Shown piece after piece: positions 21,940 through 32,612 of a DNA stretch of 64,000 bases. Location of the stretch: contig JAJRTY010000167.1 of the NCBI GenBank assembly GCA_024278055.1, forward strand, positions 30,990-94,989, given 5' to 3'. This DNA comes from Alphaproteobacteria bacterium. GTDB taxonomy: Bacteria; Pseudomonadota; Alphaproteobacteria; Rhizobiales; JAJFHR01. Numbering within the stretch: the first letter of the stretch is position 1; each line of letters begins with the position of its first letter. The notes beneath the pieces are model-generated. The model was not told the DNA's origin. It ran no database searches and saw only the letters and a list, made by a program, of their open reading frames with translations. The position numbers were made by a program, and so were the translations under genes.

Positions 21940-23268
21940 TTGATCGATACAGTGCCTGCCATGAGTGCCTCGACTGATCTTGCCCCCACTCCCTCAAATT
22001 CGCGACTGACCGGCTATATCGGCTGGCTGCTGGCGGCTTTGTTTTTCAGCTACGGCTGGGTCTTGCGCGTATCTCCCAGTGTGATGGTTGAGCAACTGAT
22101 GCGCGATTTTGCTGTAACCGGTGCCATTATCGGCAATCTATCGGCGGTTTATTTCTATGCTTATGCCGTTCTTCAAATGCCGGTTGGTCTGGCGCACGAT
22201 CGCTGGGGACCGCGCCGGGTGCTGACGGTTATGAGCCTTGTTGCAGGTAGCGGAGCTCTGGTTTTTGCCATGGCACCCTCTGTCGAGATTGCCTACATCG
22301 GCCGCGCCTTGATCGGCACCGGATCCGCCTTTGCGCTTGTCGGCTCGATGGTGCTGGCATCACGATGGCTCCCGCAAAGGAATTTTGCATTTTTTACCGG
22401 CATCGCCTTGTCTATCGGCCTGCTTGGCGGTGCCGCCGGTCAAGGCCCGCTGGCCTTTCTGGTTCAGATGCTGGGCTGGCGCGAAGCAATGACGATAGTG
22501 GCTGGTGGCGCTGTTGTCCTGTCGCTGCTGATCTGGATCCTGACCCGCGATCACCCTCCCCAAAGCCCGCTTAAAAAGCCTCCTTCAACAGAAAAACCAG
22601 TTGGCGCCCTGGCAGCTTTGTGGCAGGTGGCCCGCAACCGCCAGACCGTTTACGTCTCCATGTTCGCCTGTCTGGTGGGCGCACCCTCACTGGCCTTTGG
22701 CGCACTTGGGGGCGTGCCTTATACTATGCAGGCTTTTGACATATCGCGCACGGAAGCTGCCTTTTCCATGTCGTTCACGCTTTTTGGCTGGATGATCGGT
22801 GGGCCGTTCTGGGGCTGGATTTCAGATCGCCTCCAGCGTCGCAAACTCCCCATTATTATCGGGGCGCTTATCACCACCTCAAGCATGGCAGCCGCCATCT
22901 ACATGCCTGGCATTAATCTGGAACTGTTTCGAATTTTCCTGTTTATCAACGGGTTTGCCGCCGGTACCATGGCCATCAGCTACGCCCTCATCAAAGAACA
23001 CAATGCCGGCAACGGGTCAGGTGCCGCCATGGGGCTTGTCAATATGATGGCGGTTGCAGGCGGTGCAATTTTTCAGCCCATTGTCGGGCTTCTGCTCGAT
23101 AACCAGTGGCAGGGCGTTTTGGTGGATGGCGCACGCATCTATTCGCAAGAGGCTTACGCCAATGCCTTCATTCTTCTTCCCACGCTCTATTTCGGCAGTC
23201 TGGTGTTTGGCCTGTGCATCAGGGAAACCCATGGGCGACCGGTTATAAAAGCGAGGCTGGAAAAATAG
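21940..23268 (+). CDS. MFS transporter
   Basis: 12-TM pattern, PVGLAHDRWGPRRVLTVMSL loop motif. Confidence 0.9.
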   Translation: MIDTVPAMSASTDLAPTPSNSRLTGYIGWLLAALFFSYGWVLRVSPSVMVEQLMRDFAVTGAIIGNLSAVYFYAYAVLQMPVGLAHDRWGPRRVLTVMSLVAGSGALVFAMAPSVEIAYIGRALIGTGSAFALVGSMVLASRWLPQRNFAFFTGIALSIGLLGGAAGQGPLAFLVQMLGWREAMTIVAGGAVVLSLLIWILTRDHPPQSPLKKPPSTEKPVGALAALWQVARNRQTVYVSMFACLVGAPSLAFGALGGVPYTMQAFDISRTEAAFSMSFTLFGWMIGGPFWGWISDRLQRRKLPIIIGALITTSSMAAAIYMPGINLELFRIFLFINGFAAGTMAISYALIKEHNAGNGSGAAMGLVNMMAVAGGAIFQPIVGLLLDNQWQGVLVDGARIYSQEAYANAFILLPTLYFGSLVFGLCIRETHGRPVIKARLEK

Positions 23269-23283
23269 GCAGTGAAATTCTTC

Positions 23284-23443
23284 AAAGCCCCTCCTCCTTG
23301 TGGGGAGGGGTTGGGGTGGGGGTCTTCTTAAACTTCAACTTCTCATAAGGTGCTGATTAACAAGATCAGTGTGAATGCGCCAAGGCGCATACTTGACCTC
23401 TTTACCCCCCACCCTCAATCCCTCCCCACAAGGAGGAGGGAGG
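23284..23443. repeat. MITE-like intergenic repeat, copy 1
   Basis: Terminal inverted repeats CCCCTCCTCCTTGTGGGGAGGGGTTGGGGTGGGGG ... CCCCCCACCCTCAATCCCTCCCCACAAGGAGGAGGG; second copy at 56050-56201 in reverse orientation. Confidence 0.85.
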
Positions 23444-23520
23444 CAGATTGGCACTTAACCGAAACAGCAGTGGCCCAAAGCCGGGACGGTGCGGGGTATT
23501 CCAAATAACCCAATCCCACT

Positions 23521-24042
23521 TTAAAGCGAAGTAGCCGCTCTTGCCGCCTGATCATATTGCCCCGATAAAGCTCGCAACAGACCGGCCAACCGCGTCAGGT
23601 CTTCGCGGTTTATATTGAGGCTTTCGAGTGAGGAAATGAGGCATTTTTCGCGAATATCGCGGTAGCGCTCACAGGCCTTTTTTCCTTCATCCGTAGTTTG
23701 GGAATATTTTTCCTTACCCTGGCGAGTGGATGCAATAAACCCGGATTTTTCCAGTTTTTTAAGGGCGTAGGTCACCGTATGGGTATCTTCCAGATTTAAC
23801 ATCAGGCAGATATCGGCCAGACGCTTGGCGCGGGCGCGGTGATTGACAACATGCAGCACCAGCACATCCAGAGAACTCAAATCTGCAATTCCGCTTGCCG
23901 TCATGGCCCGCACACACCAGCGCTGATAGGAATTGACCGCAATGTTCATTGCAAATTCAACCTCGCTCAATTCAGGAACTTCCGAATTCGCCAGATGTGC
24001 CGATGACACAATCGGCTCATGTTTGTTTTCTTGTCCGCTCAT
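23521..24042 (-). CDS. MarR/winged-helix transcriptional regulator
   Basis: ADICLMLNLEDTHTVTYALKKLEKSGFIASTRQGKEKYSQTTDEGKKACERY; divergent from hydantoinase/oxoprolinase gene. Confidence 0.8.
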   Translation of the reverse strand: MSGQENKHEPIVSSAHLANSEVPELSEVEFAMNIAVNSYQRWCVRAMTASGIADLSSLDVLVLHVVNHRARAKRLADICLMLNLEDTHTVTYALKKLEKSGFIASTRQGKEKYSQTTDEGKKACERYRDIREKCLISSLESLNINREDLTRLAGLLRALSGQYDQAARAATSL

Positions 24043-24170
24043 TGATGCAACTCCAGGTTCTATTTTGATTATGTTAAAACCATAAACATGATTTGTCGAT
24101 AAATTATTGACGTTTTATATTTTATATGTTTTCTGGAGTGAACTTCTCCCTCAACGAATTACTGACAATA

Positions 24171-27100
24171 TGACCGATAAAATTCAAGCAGATGCAAAGT
24201 GGGAATTCTGGATTGACCGTGGCGGCACCTTCACCGACATCGTCGCACTGACACCCGGTGGCGAGATAAAAGCGCACAAACTACTCTCGGAAAACCCCGA
24301 TGTTTATCGCGATGCAGCTGTAGCGGGCATCCGGCATTTCCTCAAACTTGACGATGCCGAGGTCATTCCCCCGGCATTAATCCGCGCCGTTAAAATGGGC
24401 ACCACGGTTGCCACCAACGCGCTGCTGGAACGTCAGGGCGATGCCACTGTTCTGGTCACCACAACAGGGTTTCGCGATGGCTTGAAAATCGGCTATCAGG
24501 CCCGGCCGAGAATTTTCGACCGCCACATCATCAAGCCGGAAATGCTGTTTGATGACGTAATTGAAGTAGACGAACGCGTCACCGCCAATGGTGAAATCGA
24601 CACCCCGCTGAATATTGAAAAAGCCCGCACAGACCTGCAACGCGCCTATGACAGCGGCATTCGCTGTGCAGCAATCGTCTTTGTCCACGGCTATCGTTAT
24701 CACGCCCATGAATTGCGCGTGGCTGAACTGGCAGAAGAAATCGGTTTTACCCAAATATCAGTGAGCCACAAGGTCTCCGCCTTGATGAAATATGTCAGCC
24801 GTGGCGATACCACCGTGGTTGATGCCTATCTCTCGCCCATTCTGCGGCGTTATGTGCAACAGGTGGCGTCCGAATTATCCGGCGGCAGCGAAACAGAAGC
24901 TGCCCCCAAACTCATGTTCATGCAGTCCAATGGCGGGCTGACCTCAGCCGGTCTTTTTCAGGGCAAGGATGCCATATTGTCCGGTCCTGCCGGTGGCGTC
25001 GTCGGCGCTGTTAAAACCAGTGCAATGGCCGGTTTTGATAGTATCATCGGCTTCGATATGGGCGGCACCTCAACTGACGTGTCGCATTATAATGGCCACT
25101 ACGAGCGCACCTTTGAGACCGAGGTTGCCGGTGTGCGCATGCGCGCACCGATGATGCTGATCCACACGGTAGCTGCCGGTGGTGGCTCGATTTTACAATT
25201 TGACGGTGCGCGTTTTCGCGTCGGCCCGCAATCAGCCGGTGCCAGTCCCGGCCCCAAATGCTACCGTAAATCAGGCCCATTGACGATTACCGATGCCAAC
25301 CTGATGCTGGGCAAGCTGAACGCTGATTATTTCCCGGAAATCTTCGGGCCCAATGCTGACCAGCCCCTCGATGCAGCCGTTGTGAAACAGGCATTTGAGG
25401 AGATGGCAAAGGAAGTTGGCGATGGCCGCACACCTGAAGATGTGGCTGAAGGGTTTTTAAAAATCGCCATTGAAAACATGGCCCAGGCAATCAAGAAAAT
25501 TTCAGTCCAGCGCGGCTATGATGTCACCTCATACACGCTGTCGTGTTTCGGCGGGGCCGGTGGCCAGCATGCCTGCCTGGTGGCTGATGCACTTGGCATG
25601 AAACGCATTCTCATTCATCCTCTCGCCGGCATTCTGTCGGCTTACGGCATGGGGTTGGCTGATATTTCCGCCAGCCGCAGCGAGGCAATCGAACTGCCGC
25701 TGGGTGATGAAGGCCTTGTCGAAGTAAAACGCGCCATAGATGAACTGGCCACCCTCAACCGCGATGAACTGGAAGCCCAGGGCATTGATGAAGCCCATAC
25801 CAACACCACCATGCACGCGCATTTGCGCTATGAAGGCACCGACACAGCCCTGCTGATTGCCACCGCCACCAAAGCCATCATGCGCGAGAACTTTGAAATC
25901 GCTCACAAAAACCAATTCGGATTTATCACCCCGGAAAAACAAATCATCATTGAGGCCCTGACAGTGGAAACCACCGGCGGCGGCTCAAAAATTGAGGAGC
26001 CTGACTTCGAAACTGTCACCGCAACACCTGAAGCAGCATCAACTACAAAAATCTTTGCCAATGGCAGCTGGCATGACGCCCCGATTTACAATCTCGAAAA
26101 CCTCGAACCCGGCCACACAATGCACGGCCCTGCCCTGATAATCGAACCCCATGGCTCGATCGTGATTGAGCACGGCTGGACCACGCGTATCACGCCAAAG
26201 CGCCATCTGGTAATGGAACGTCACCAGGAACTCGAACGCATCTCTGCCATCGGCACCAAAGCCGACCCGGTGATGCTCGAAATCTTCAACAATCTGTTCA
26301 TGTCAATTGCCGAACAAATGGGTATTACCCTGCAAAACACGGCGTATTCGGTCAACATCAAGGAACGGCTTGATTTTTCCTGCGCGGTTTTCAACAAAGA
26401 CGGCACCCTGATTGCCAACGCCCCGCACATGCCGGTTCATCTCGGCTCCATGGACCGCAGTGTTGAAACCATCATCGAGCAAAACGACAATATGCAGCCC
26501 GGCGACGTCTATGTGCTCAATGCACCGTATAATGGCGGCACCCATCTGCCCGACATCACCGTCATAACCCCGGTGTTTGACGATGCGGCAAAAGACATCC
26601 TCTATTATGTCGCCAGTCGCGGCCACCACGCTGATGTCGGCGGCATGGCGCCGGGCTCCATGACCCCGCGCGCCACCCACATATTGCAGGAAGGCGTGTT
26701 GATTGACAATTTCAAGATGGTTGATCAAGGCGTGTTTCAGGAAAAAGCCCTGTTTGATATTCTAACGTCGGGACAATACCCCTGCCGCAATCCCGCCCAG
26801 AATGTTGCCGATTTAAAAGCCCAGGTTGCCGCCAATGAAAAAGGCGTGGTTGAATTGCGCAAGATGGTTAAACACTTCGGCCTCGACGTTGTTCATGCCT
26901 ATATGGATCATGTACAGGACAATGCCGAAGAAAGCGTGCGCCGCGTAATTGATGCACTCACACCGTCCGAATTTACTTATGAAATGGATCAGGGCAGCCA
27001 GATACAGGTCAAAATCACCGTCGACCGGAAAACCCGCTCTGCCACCGTCGATTTTACCGGAACCAGCCCCCAGCAGGCCAGTAACTTCAATGCCCCGCGC

Positions 27101-27790
27101 CCGGTAACACGCGCTGCCGTCCTTTATGTGTTCAGGTGCATGGTCAATGACAACATCCCCATGAATGCCGGTTGCCTCAAACCCATAAAGATCATCATCC
27201 CCGATGATTGCATGCTGGCACCAAAATATCCCGCCGCCGTGGTTGCCGGAAATGTGGAGGTATCGCAAGCCGTCACCGATACATTGTTCGGTGCTCTGGG
27301 AGCCATGGCCGCCGCCCAGGGGACCATGAACAACCTCAATTTCGGCAATGATACTTACCAGTATTACGAGACCATTTGCGGTGGCTCAGGTGCCGGGCCG
27401 GACCACGATGGCACCAGCGCCGTCCACACCCACATGACCAACACCCGCCTCACCGACCCTGAAATTCTTGAGTGGCGCTATCCGGTGTTGCTGGAAAGTT
27501 TTGAAATCCGCGAAGGCTCCGGTGGCAGAGGCGCGTTCAACGGAGGTGACGGCACTTTACGCAAAATTAGCTTCAACCAGAAAATGGACTTATCCTTACT
27601 CACCGGTCACCGCCGCATCCCACCTTTTGGTCTCAATGGTGGCAACAACGGTCAATGCGGTAAAAACTCGGTGCGCCGTAAAGATGGTACAATTGAAGAA
27701 TTACAAGGCTGTGATCAAACCGTGGTCGAAGCTGGCGACACCATCATCATCCAAACCCCCACCGGCGGCGGCTATGGGGCCGAAAAATGA
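24171..27790 (+). CDS. fused hydantoinase A/B, 5-oxoprolinase-like protein
   Basis: N-terminal Hyu[32 protein letters not shown]-terminal HyuB: MNLN.../[27 protein letters not shown]-terminus. Start set at 24171. Confidence 0.92.
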
Positions 27791-27815
27791 ATGAAACCAA
27801 AACAGGGGATTTCTC

Positions 27816-28508
27816 ATGACCAACATACTGATCACCGGTGCCAACCGTGGTATCGGACTTGAATTGACCCGCTGTTATATTGCCCGCGGCGACACGGTTA
27901 TCGCCTGTTGTCGCTCGCCACAAAAGGCTGAGGATCTTCACCAGATTAAAGAAAATGCCGACGACAGTATAATCATTCATGAACTTGATGTGACGGACGC
28001 AAATTCCATCACTGCCCTGAAGGCCTCTCTTGGCTCTATGACAATTGATATTCTTATCAATAATGCCGGTATCATCAGCCCCAGGATCCAGTCCACCCGG
28101 GAAATGGATTTTGACGGGTTTTTAGAAACACTTAACGTCAACACCTTGTCACCGCTGCGTATGCTACAGGCCTTTATCGGCCCGTTGAAAGCATCATCTG
28201 CGCCTAAAGCCATCACAATTTCCAGTGATATGGGCTCGTTCACCAGCCCTTCCACTGACAGAATTGCCTATCGCACCTCAAAAGCCGCCGTCAACCGCAT
28301 CATGTGTGCCGCTGCACAGGATTTGAAATCCGAGAACATTATCATAGCCCTCATACACCCAGGCTGGGTCAAGACAGATATGGGCGGTTCCAGTGCCCCA
28401 ATCACACCGCCTCAAAGTGCTGCGGGTGTGGTCAAGGTCATTGATAATCTGAATATTGATGCTTCAGGTGGGTTTTTTGCCTGGGACGGATCAACAATCG
28501 CGTGGTAG
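27816..28508 (+). CDS. SDR family oxidoreductase
   Basis: ITGANRGIGLELTRCYI, NNAGIISP, YRTSKAAVNRIM. Confidence 0.88.
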   Translation: MTNILITGANRGIGLELTRCYIARGDTVIACCRSPQKAEDLHQIKENADDSIIIHELDVTDANSITALKASLGSMTIDILINNAGIISPRIQSTREMDFDGFLETLNVNTLSPLRMLQAFIGPLKASSAPKAITISSDMGSFTSPSTDRIAYRTSKAAVNRIMCAAAQDLKSENIIIALIHPGWVKTDMGGSSAPITPPQSAAGVVKVIDNLNIDASGGFFAWDGSTIAW

Positions 28509-28771
28509 GTAATTTTTTGCACACTTTTGACAACAAAAAACAAAAAAATCTGAAACCGTTTACATTTTTATAGATTAAGAAAGACCCATTGAATACTACA
28601 TAAAACAAACAATGGCTTAAGTGTCGGTTCTGTATTTCCACTTCATTTATCAAAATCACCCTTCATAGGGCAATACTCATAGAAACCACCCTGCGATGAA
28701 GATTTTCTTATTCCCTTATGGGCAAATCAGTATAGAATGAAAGCTACAAACCCGAAAAAGAGGAGTATGTC

Positions 28772-28855
28772 ATGGATTTTTCTCGCAAGTTAACCGCAAT
28801 TACGATCCTTGTCGTTTTCGTTTTCGTGTCTGCCATTGTCGCGGGCCTGATTTAA
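28772..28855 (+). CDS. 27-aa hydrophobic small protein (putative)
   Basis: MDFSRKLTAITILVVFVFVSAIVAGLI preceded by AAAGAGGAG; not in supplied track because of length. Confidence 0.45.
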   Translation: MDFSRKLTAITILVVFVFVSAIVAGLI

Positions 28856-28933
28856 GCCCCCACGCGAAGCACAGGATGTTTTGTGGCAGTTAAATAATCA
28901 CAATAAAAACAATAGCCTACAGCAAGTAACCAG

Positions 28934-28955
28934 CGCTGCAACTTCGGTTGCAGCG
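28934..28955. terminator. hairpin between convergent genes
   Basis: CGCTGCAAC-TTCG-GTTGCAGCG perfect 9-bp stem; no clear T-tract, so termination is inferred from position. Confidence 0.5.
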
Positions 28956-28956
28956 T

Positions 28957-29913
28957 CTATACCTGATCACGCCTGAGCGGTTGCGCCATGCAATGAACGC
29001 CACCACCGCACATGGTGATCATTGACATATCAGGCGCATGGACTTCAAAGCCCAGGGCTTTCAGCCTCTGGTTCAGATCAACACTTGCCGCTGTTGACAG
29101 GATGCGGTCGCCTCCCAATGACATCACATTACATCCCAACGCCATAGTATCCTTGAAACTGACCGGGACAATTTCGATGTTCTTTGATTTGAGCCAGCTT
29201 AAAACATCATCGGGAACGCTATCCAGACACACAGCGGCACAGTTTTCAGCCAGCATGCACACCATGATATCGATATGCACATAAAATTCGTCGATTGCAG
29301 CGTATTTGACCTCCCAGCCCTCTTTTTCCATCCAGCCACCAATCTGGCGGGCGGAAACTTCTTCACAGCGCAGACCGGTATAGCCAATCAACACACACCC
29401 CGGTGCAATCAGGTTGAAATCCCCTCCTTCAAAATTACCGGCAGATACCAGGTCGTAGATCGGAATTTCCTGTGACAGATAAAACCTCAGCGCTGCGGAA
29501 TATTCACCGCGCCTGCGCGGATTGGCCAATTGGCAGATCACCGCACCAAAAGGTGTCATAAAGCTCGAATCCCGGGCATAGATTGCATAAGACAGTGCTT
29601 CATCAGCCGGTAAAGTATGGACGTTGACGCCCGCACTTTCATAGATTTCAACCATTTCGCGGTATTGCCGCACCGCATCCTGCTTGTTCCACGTGAGCCC
29701 CAAACGTTCACTGTCACGCACAACAGAGCTAAAACGGGCATTATCCATCAGACCGAAGGTTTCAATCGGCCCCAGAAGCACATCACGCAACACGCCATAT
29801 TCTGAATTGATCCCCCAATTCTCGAGTACCGGCGTGCCGCCCTCAAGCTGACGCGCCCTTAGCGGCAACACTTTTGGAGAAGTATTCTTATTGTTCATTT
29901 TTACCCCCTGCAA
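28957..29913 (-). CDS. amidinotransferase/dimethylarginine dimethylaminohydrolase (arginine deiminase fold)
   Basis: NSEYGVLRDVLLGP, ARDSSFMTPFGAVICQ, GNFEGGDFNLIAPG, EFYVHIDIMVCML, CGGGVHCMAQPLRR. Confidence 0.85.
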   Translation of the reverse strand: MQGVKMNNKNTSPKVLPLRARQLEGGTPVLENWGINSEYGVLRDVLLGPIETFGLMDNARFSSVVRDSERLGLTWNKQDAVRQYREMVEIYESAGVNVHTLPADEALSYAIYARDSSFMTPFGAVICQLANPRRRGEYSAALRFYLSQEIPIYDLVSAGNFEGGDFNLIAPGCVLIGYTGLRCEEVSARQIGGWMEKEGWEVKYAAIDEFYVHIDIMVCMLAENCAAVCLDSVPDDVLSWLKSKNIEIVPVSFKDTMALGCNVMSLGGDRILSTAASVDLNQRLKALGFEVHAPDMSMITMCGGGVHCMAQPLRRDQV

Positions 29914-29973
29914 TTAGTGAATCCCAGAATTAGGATACAGGGTGGCCCGAACAGAGGGTAAAATGCAATGGTT

Positions 29974-31005
29974 CTATTTTGTAAGGCGCTGTTTCAACAA
30001 TTTGAGATATTCCTCATCTCTTCCTTGTGGTGCCACCACTGCCAGTGCCGCTGAGCAGGCCGGTTTGTAATTCGCAGCCATTCCGGTTTTGACGCAATTG
30101 CCCACTTGCCAGCCCGGTGGAAGCTCGGCCAGATCAACGTCGCGCCATTTTGGATGGCCTTACTGCTTCAGGCGCTCGAGGTTTGTCAAAATAATACTGG
30201 AAAAATCCGAAACTGCCTTGCAGCTGTTTCTATGATATGAATTTTTGGATGCCTTGTAATCATAGGTCATCAACACCGCCTTCACCGCTACGGTGTTTAC
30301 GGGTTCAGATTGAAAAGCATAGGTACCACCGGCAATTTCACTCGGTGTATACGTCGCCAGAAGTGCCGGTTCTTTAATATTCAGCAGATGGAACCTGGTG
30401 CCATCTATATCAGCCTCGGAAAACAGTTTTGTCGGGGCACCCGCCACATAAAAAACCGCATCAATTTCGCCGTTCAATAACATCGGTAAAGCTTTCGCTG
30501 CCCCGATTGCCAGCCTGTCCACATCCTGGACGCGCAATATATCAAGAACGAGGGTGGCAGTCAGAAAAGTTCCGCTGTCGACCTTGCCGATCGCAACTTT
30601 CAGACCAGACAAGTCAGAAAGACTGTTGATGCTGCGGTCGCTCAAAACCTGCACTTCTTCATTGTACAGCGGATACATGATACGCACACCGAACAAGGAT
30701 CGCTTCAGCTCCGGGTCATTGCGTGCATAGGTTTGCACATATTCCAGCACATCGCTTTGAACAATGCCGAATTGCGTGTTCTTGCGCTTCTTTACCGCTA
30801 CCAGGTTTTCAAGCGAACCGGCACTTTCATTGACATTGAGTGTCAGGCCACACTGGCCCGCCAGCGCGGCAATATCGCGGCCTATCTGGATATAGGTACC
30901 CTTGGCACCGCCGGTCATAATATTCTTTTCAAATTCCTGCGCCTGTGCGCCTCCAGCCGACACCACAATAAACAACATGATGGCCAACACTGTCTTGATT
31001 GTCAT
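29974..31005 (-). pseudogene. TAXI family TRAP transporter solute-binding protein, interrupted by in-frame TAA at 30160-30162
   Basis: N-terminal 281 aa: KNIMTGGAKGTYIQIGRDIAALAGQCGLTLNVNESAGSLENL; after the stop the same frame reads GHPKWRDVDLAELPPGWQVGNCVKTGMAANYKPACSAALAVVAPQGRDEEYLKLLKQRLTK then TAG. Confidence 0.8.
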
Positions 31006-31041
31006 TGGTATTTCCTCCCAGGTTACATTTGGTCGACAGCC

Positions 31042-32442
31042 TCAGCATTGACCTTCAAATTGACGTATCATGTCGCGCATCACTAACGTCGGCACCTGCG
31101 GAAAAACCGATGAAAGTGCGGGTACCAGACATTCCCCGCTGATCAGTTTTGCTTTCAGGCGATTTCGGCTGACGGGCTGCAACCGATACAGACCGGGCAT
31201 GGCAGCCAGCGCCAGTTCCACTTTCTTGGGGTTGCGGGGTTTGCGCGGCTTCGAAGAAGTGACCGGTAACGCCACTGTGGCACCGGCACTACCGCTGTCA
31301 CCTTCTGATATTGCCCCAAGCTCGACCTTTTTAATTTCTCCCGGCGCAGGGGTTATTCGGGCAATCTGTGTAGGCGGGTTAATAACAGCAGGAGCCTGAA
31401 GTGCATTAATTTTTCCCACCAGAGATGTCAGTTCACTTTTAATTTTTGTTACTTCCTGCAGCAGCTGCGGCTTTTCTTCCAACGTCGCTTCATTATAGGC
31501 AAGCTGCTGCGAACTCAGGTAAGCCCGCACTATTTTCAGGTTTTTGTTGAGGTTTTCAATTTTAATCGTCCGCGCCTGCTCAGCCTGACTGTCTGGCGCA
31601 TTTTTCGGCTGGGGCTTGGCTTCAGAAACGTCGGCCGGCACGGGTGGGGGAACAAATCGTGTCACACTTGCAGCCTCGGAACTCTTAACTTCTGCGGGCA
31701 GCGAAGAGGCAGCAGTTATTTTTTCCATGACCACAGGATCGGGTTTCACACCAATAAAGTTGGTAGCCAGGGCAACCTCGGTGTTTTTGTCACTTTCCCT
31801 GGGCAGTTCCTGGGAATTCACCAGCAGCACGACGAACACTCCGGCCGCGAGCATCGCTGCCGAGCCAAATTTTACCCTTCTTGCCCAAACATCTGAAGCA
31901 GATGAGGCTTGCAGGCGGTCGATGTCAACGCGCTGGTTTCGCATCTGGTCTGCCACCGGTTTTTTTTCGAGGTCTGCAGATGGAGGCTGATCCCGGCCGC
32001 TCAGGCTTTTCGCCAACTCCTTGATCAGATCATGATCAACATCAACATCTTCCGGTTCCAGTGTAATTTGATCGCGCCTGCCCGCTTTGATAAGATCGAA
32101 ATACGCTGATTCAATCTTGGGCAGTTTAATTTCCTGAGGATCATCCGCTGCCGTTGTGGCGTCTGAAACCTTGTCTTCCGAAGCATCACCCCCAATGCCC
32201 TCGACCGGCTCAGAGCTCACCTTGAAAAGTTCATGCTCAGGAGTGCCTCCAAAGGACGGGTTATCGACCTCAAGACTCGATTGGCGATTTTCAAATTGCT
32301 GACTAACCCGCCTGGAAAATTCCGGTTTGAGTGTGTCTGGCGTCGATTTATCGGGCCGCTTTGGTTTCGTCTTTTTTAGGGGAGTGCTGCATTTTCGATT
32401 TTTTCGGGAGTATCCATGGTAATCATTTACTGTCTCCGACAT
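31042..32442 (-). CDS. hypothetical single-TM protein with long low-complexity regions
   Basis: ORF of 479 aa (longest start 32481; start at 32442 preferred); TM segment KFGSAAMLAAGVFVVLLVN; Cys-terminated C-terminus IRQFEGQC. Confidence 0.65.
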   Translation of the reverse strand: MSETVNDYHGYSRKNRKCSTPLKKTKPKRPDKSTPDTLKPEFSRRVSQQFENRQSSLEVDNPSFGGTPEHELFKVSSEPVEGIGGDASEDKVSDATTAADDPQEIKLPKIESAYFDLIKAGRRDQITLEPEDVDVDHDLIKELAKSLSGRDQPPSADLEKKPVADQMRNQRVDIDRLQASSASDVWARRVKFGSAAMLAAGVFVVLLVNSQELPRESDKNTEVALATNFIGVKPDPVVMEKITAASSLPAEVKSSEAASVTRFVPPPVPADVSEAKPQPKNAPDSQAEQARTIKIENLNKNLKIVRAYLSSQQLAYNEATLEEKPQLLQEVTKIKSELTSLVGKINALQAPAVINPPTQIARITPAPGEIKKVELGAISEGDSGSAGATVALPVTSSKPRKPRNPKKVELALAAMPGLYRLQPVSRNRLKAKLISGECLVPALSSVFPQVPTLVMRDMIRQFEGQC

Positions 32443-32612
32443 GGGGCGTTCCTTCAGGTTTAATCTAGCCCCCACCAGCACGCTGAAGGGAAAAGCATAA
32501 ATGTGACCACAATGTGAAAACTACCAAAGTATTCATTCCGCTGTCCGGCATAATTTATTGATATCGTTACTTTATAAATAACGAATCACTTAGAATTTGA
32601 GTGATTTTAACC

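Noticed and set aside
23284-23443. CRISPR-like repetition of G/C-rich blocks
   Set aside because: Only two inverted arms, not several direct repeats with spacers; better explained as a MITE-like inverted-repeat element.
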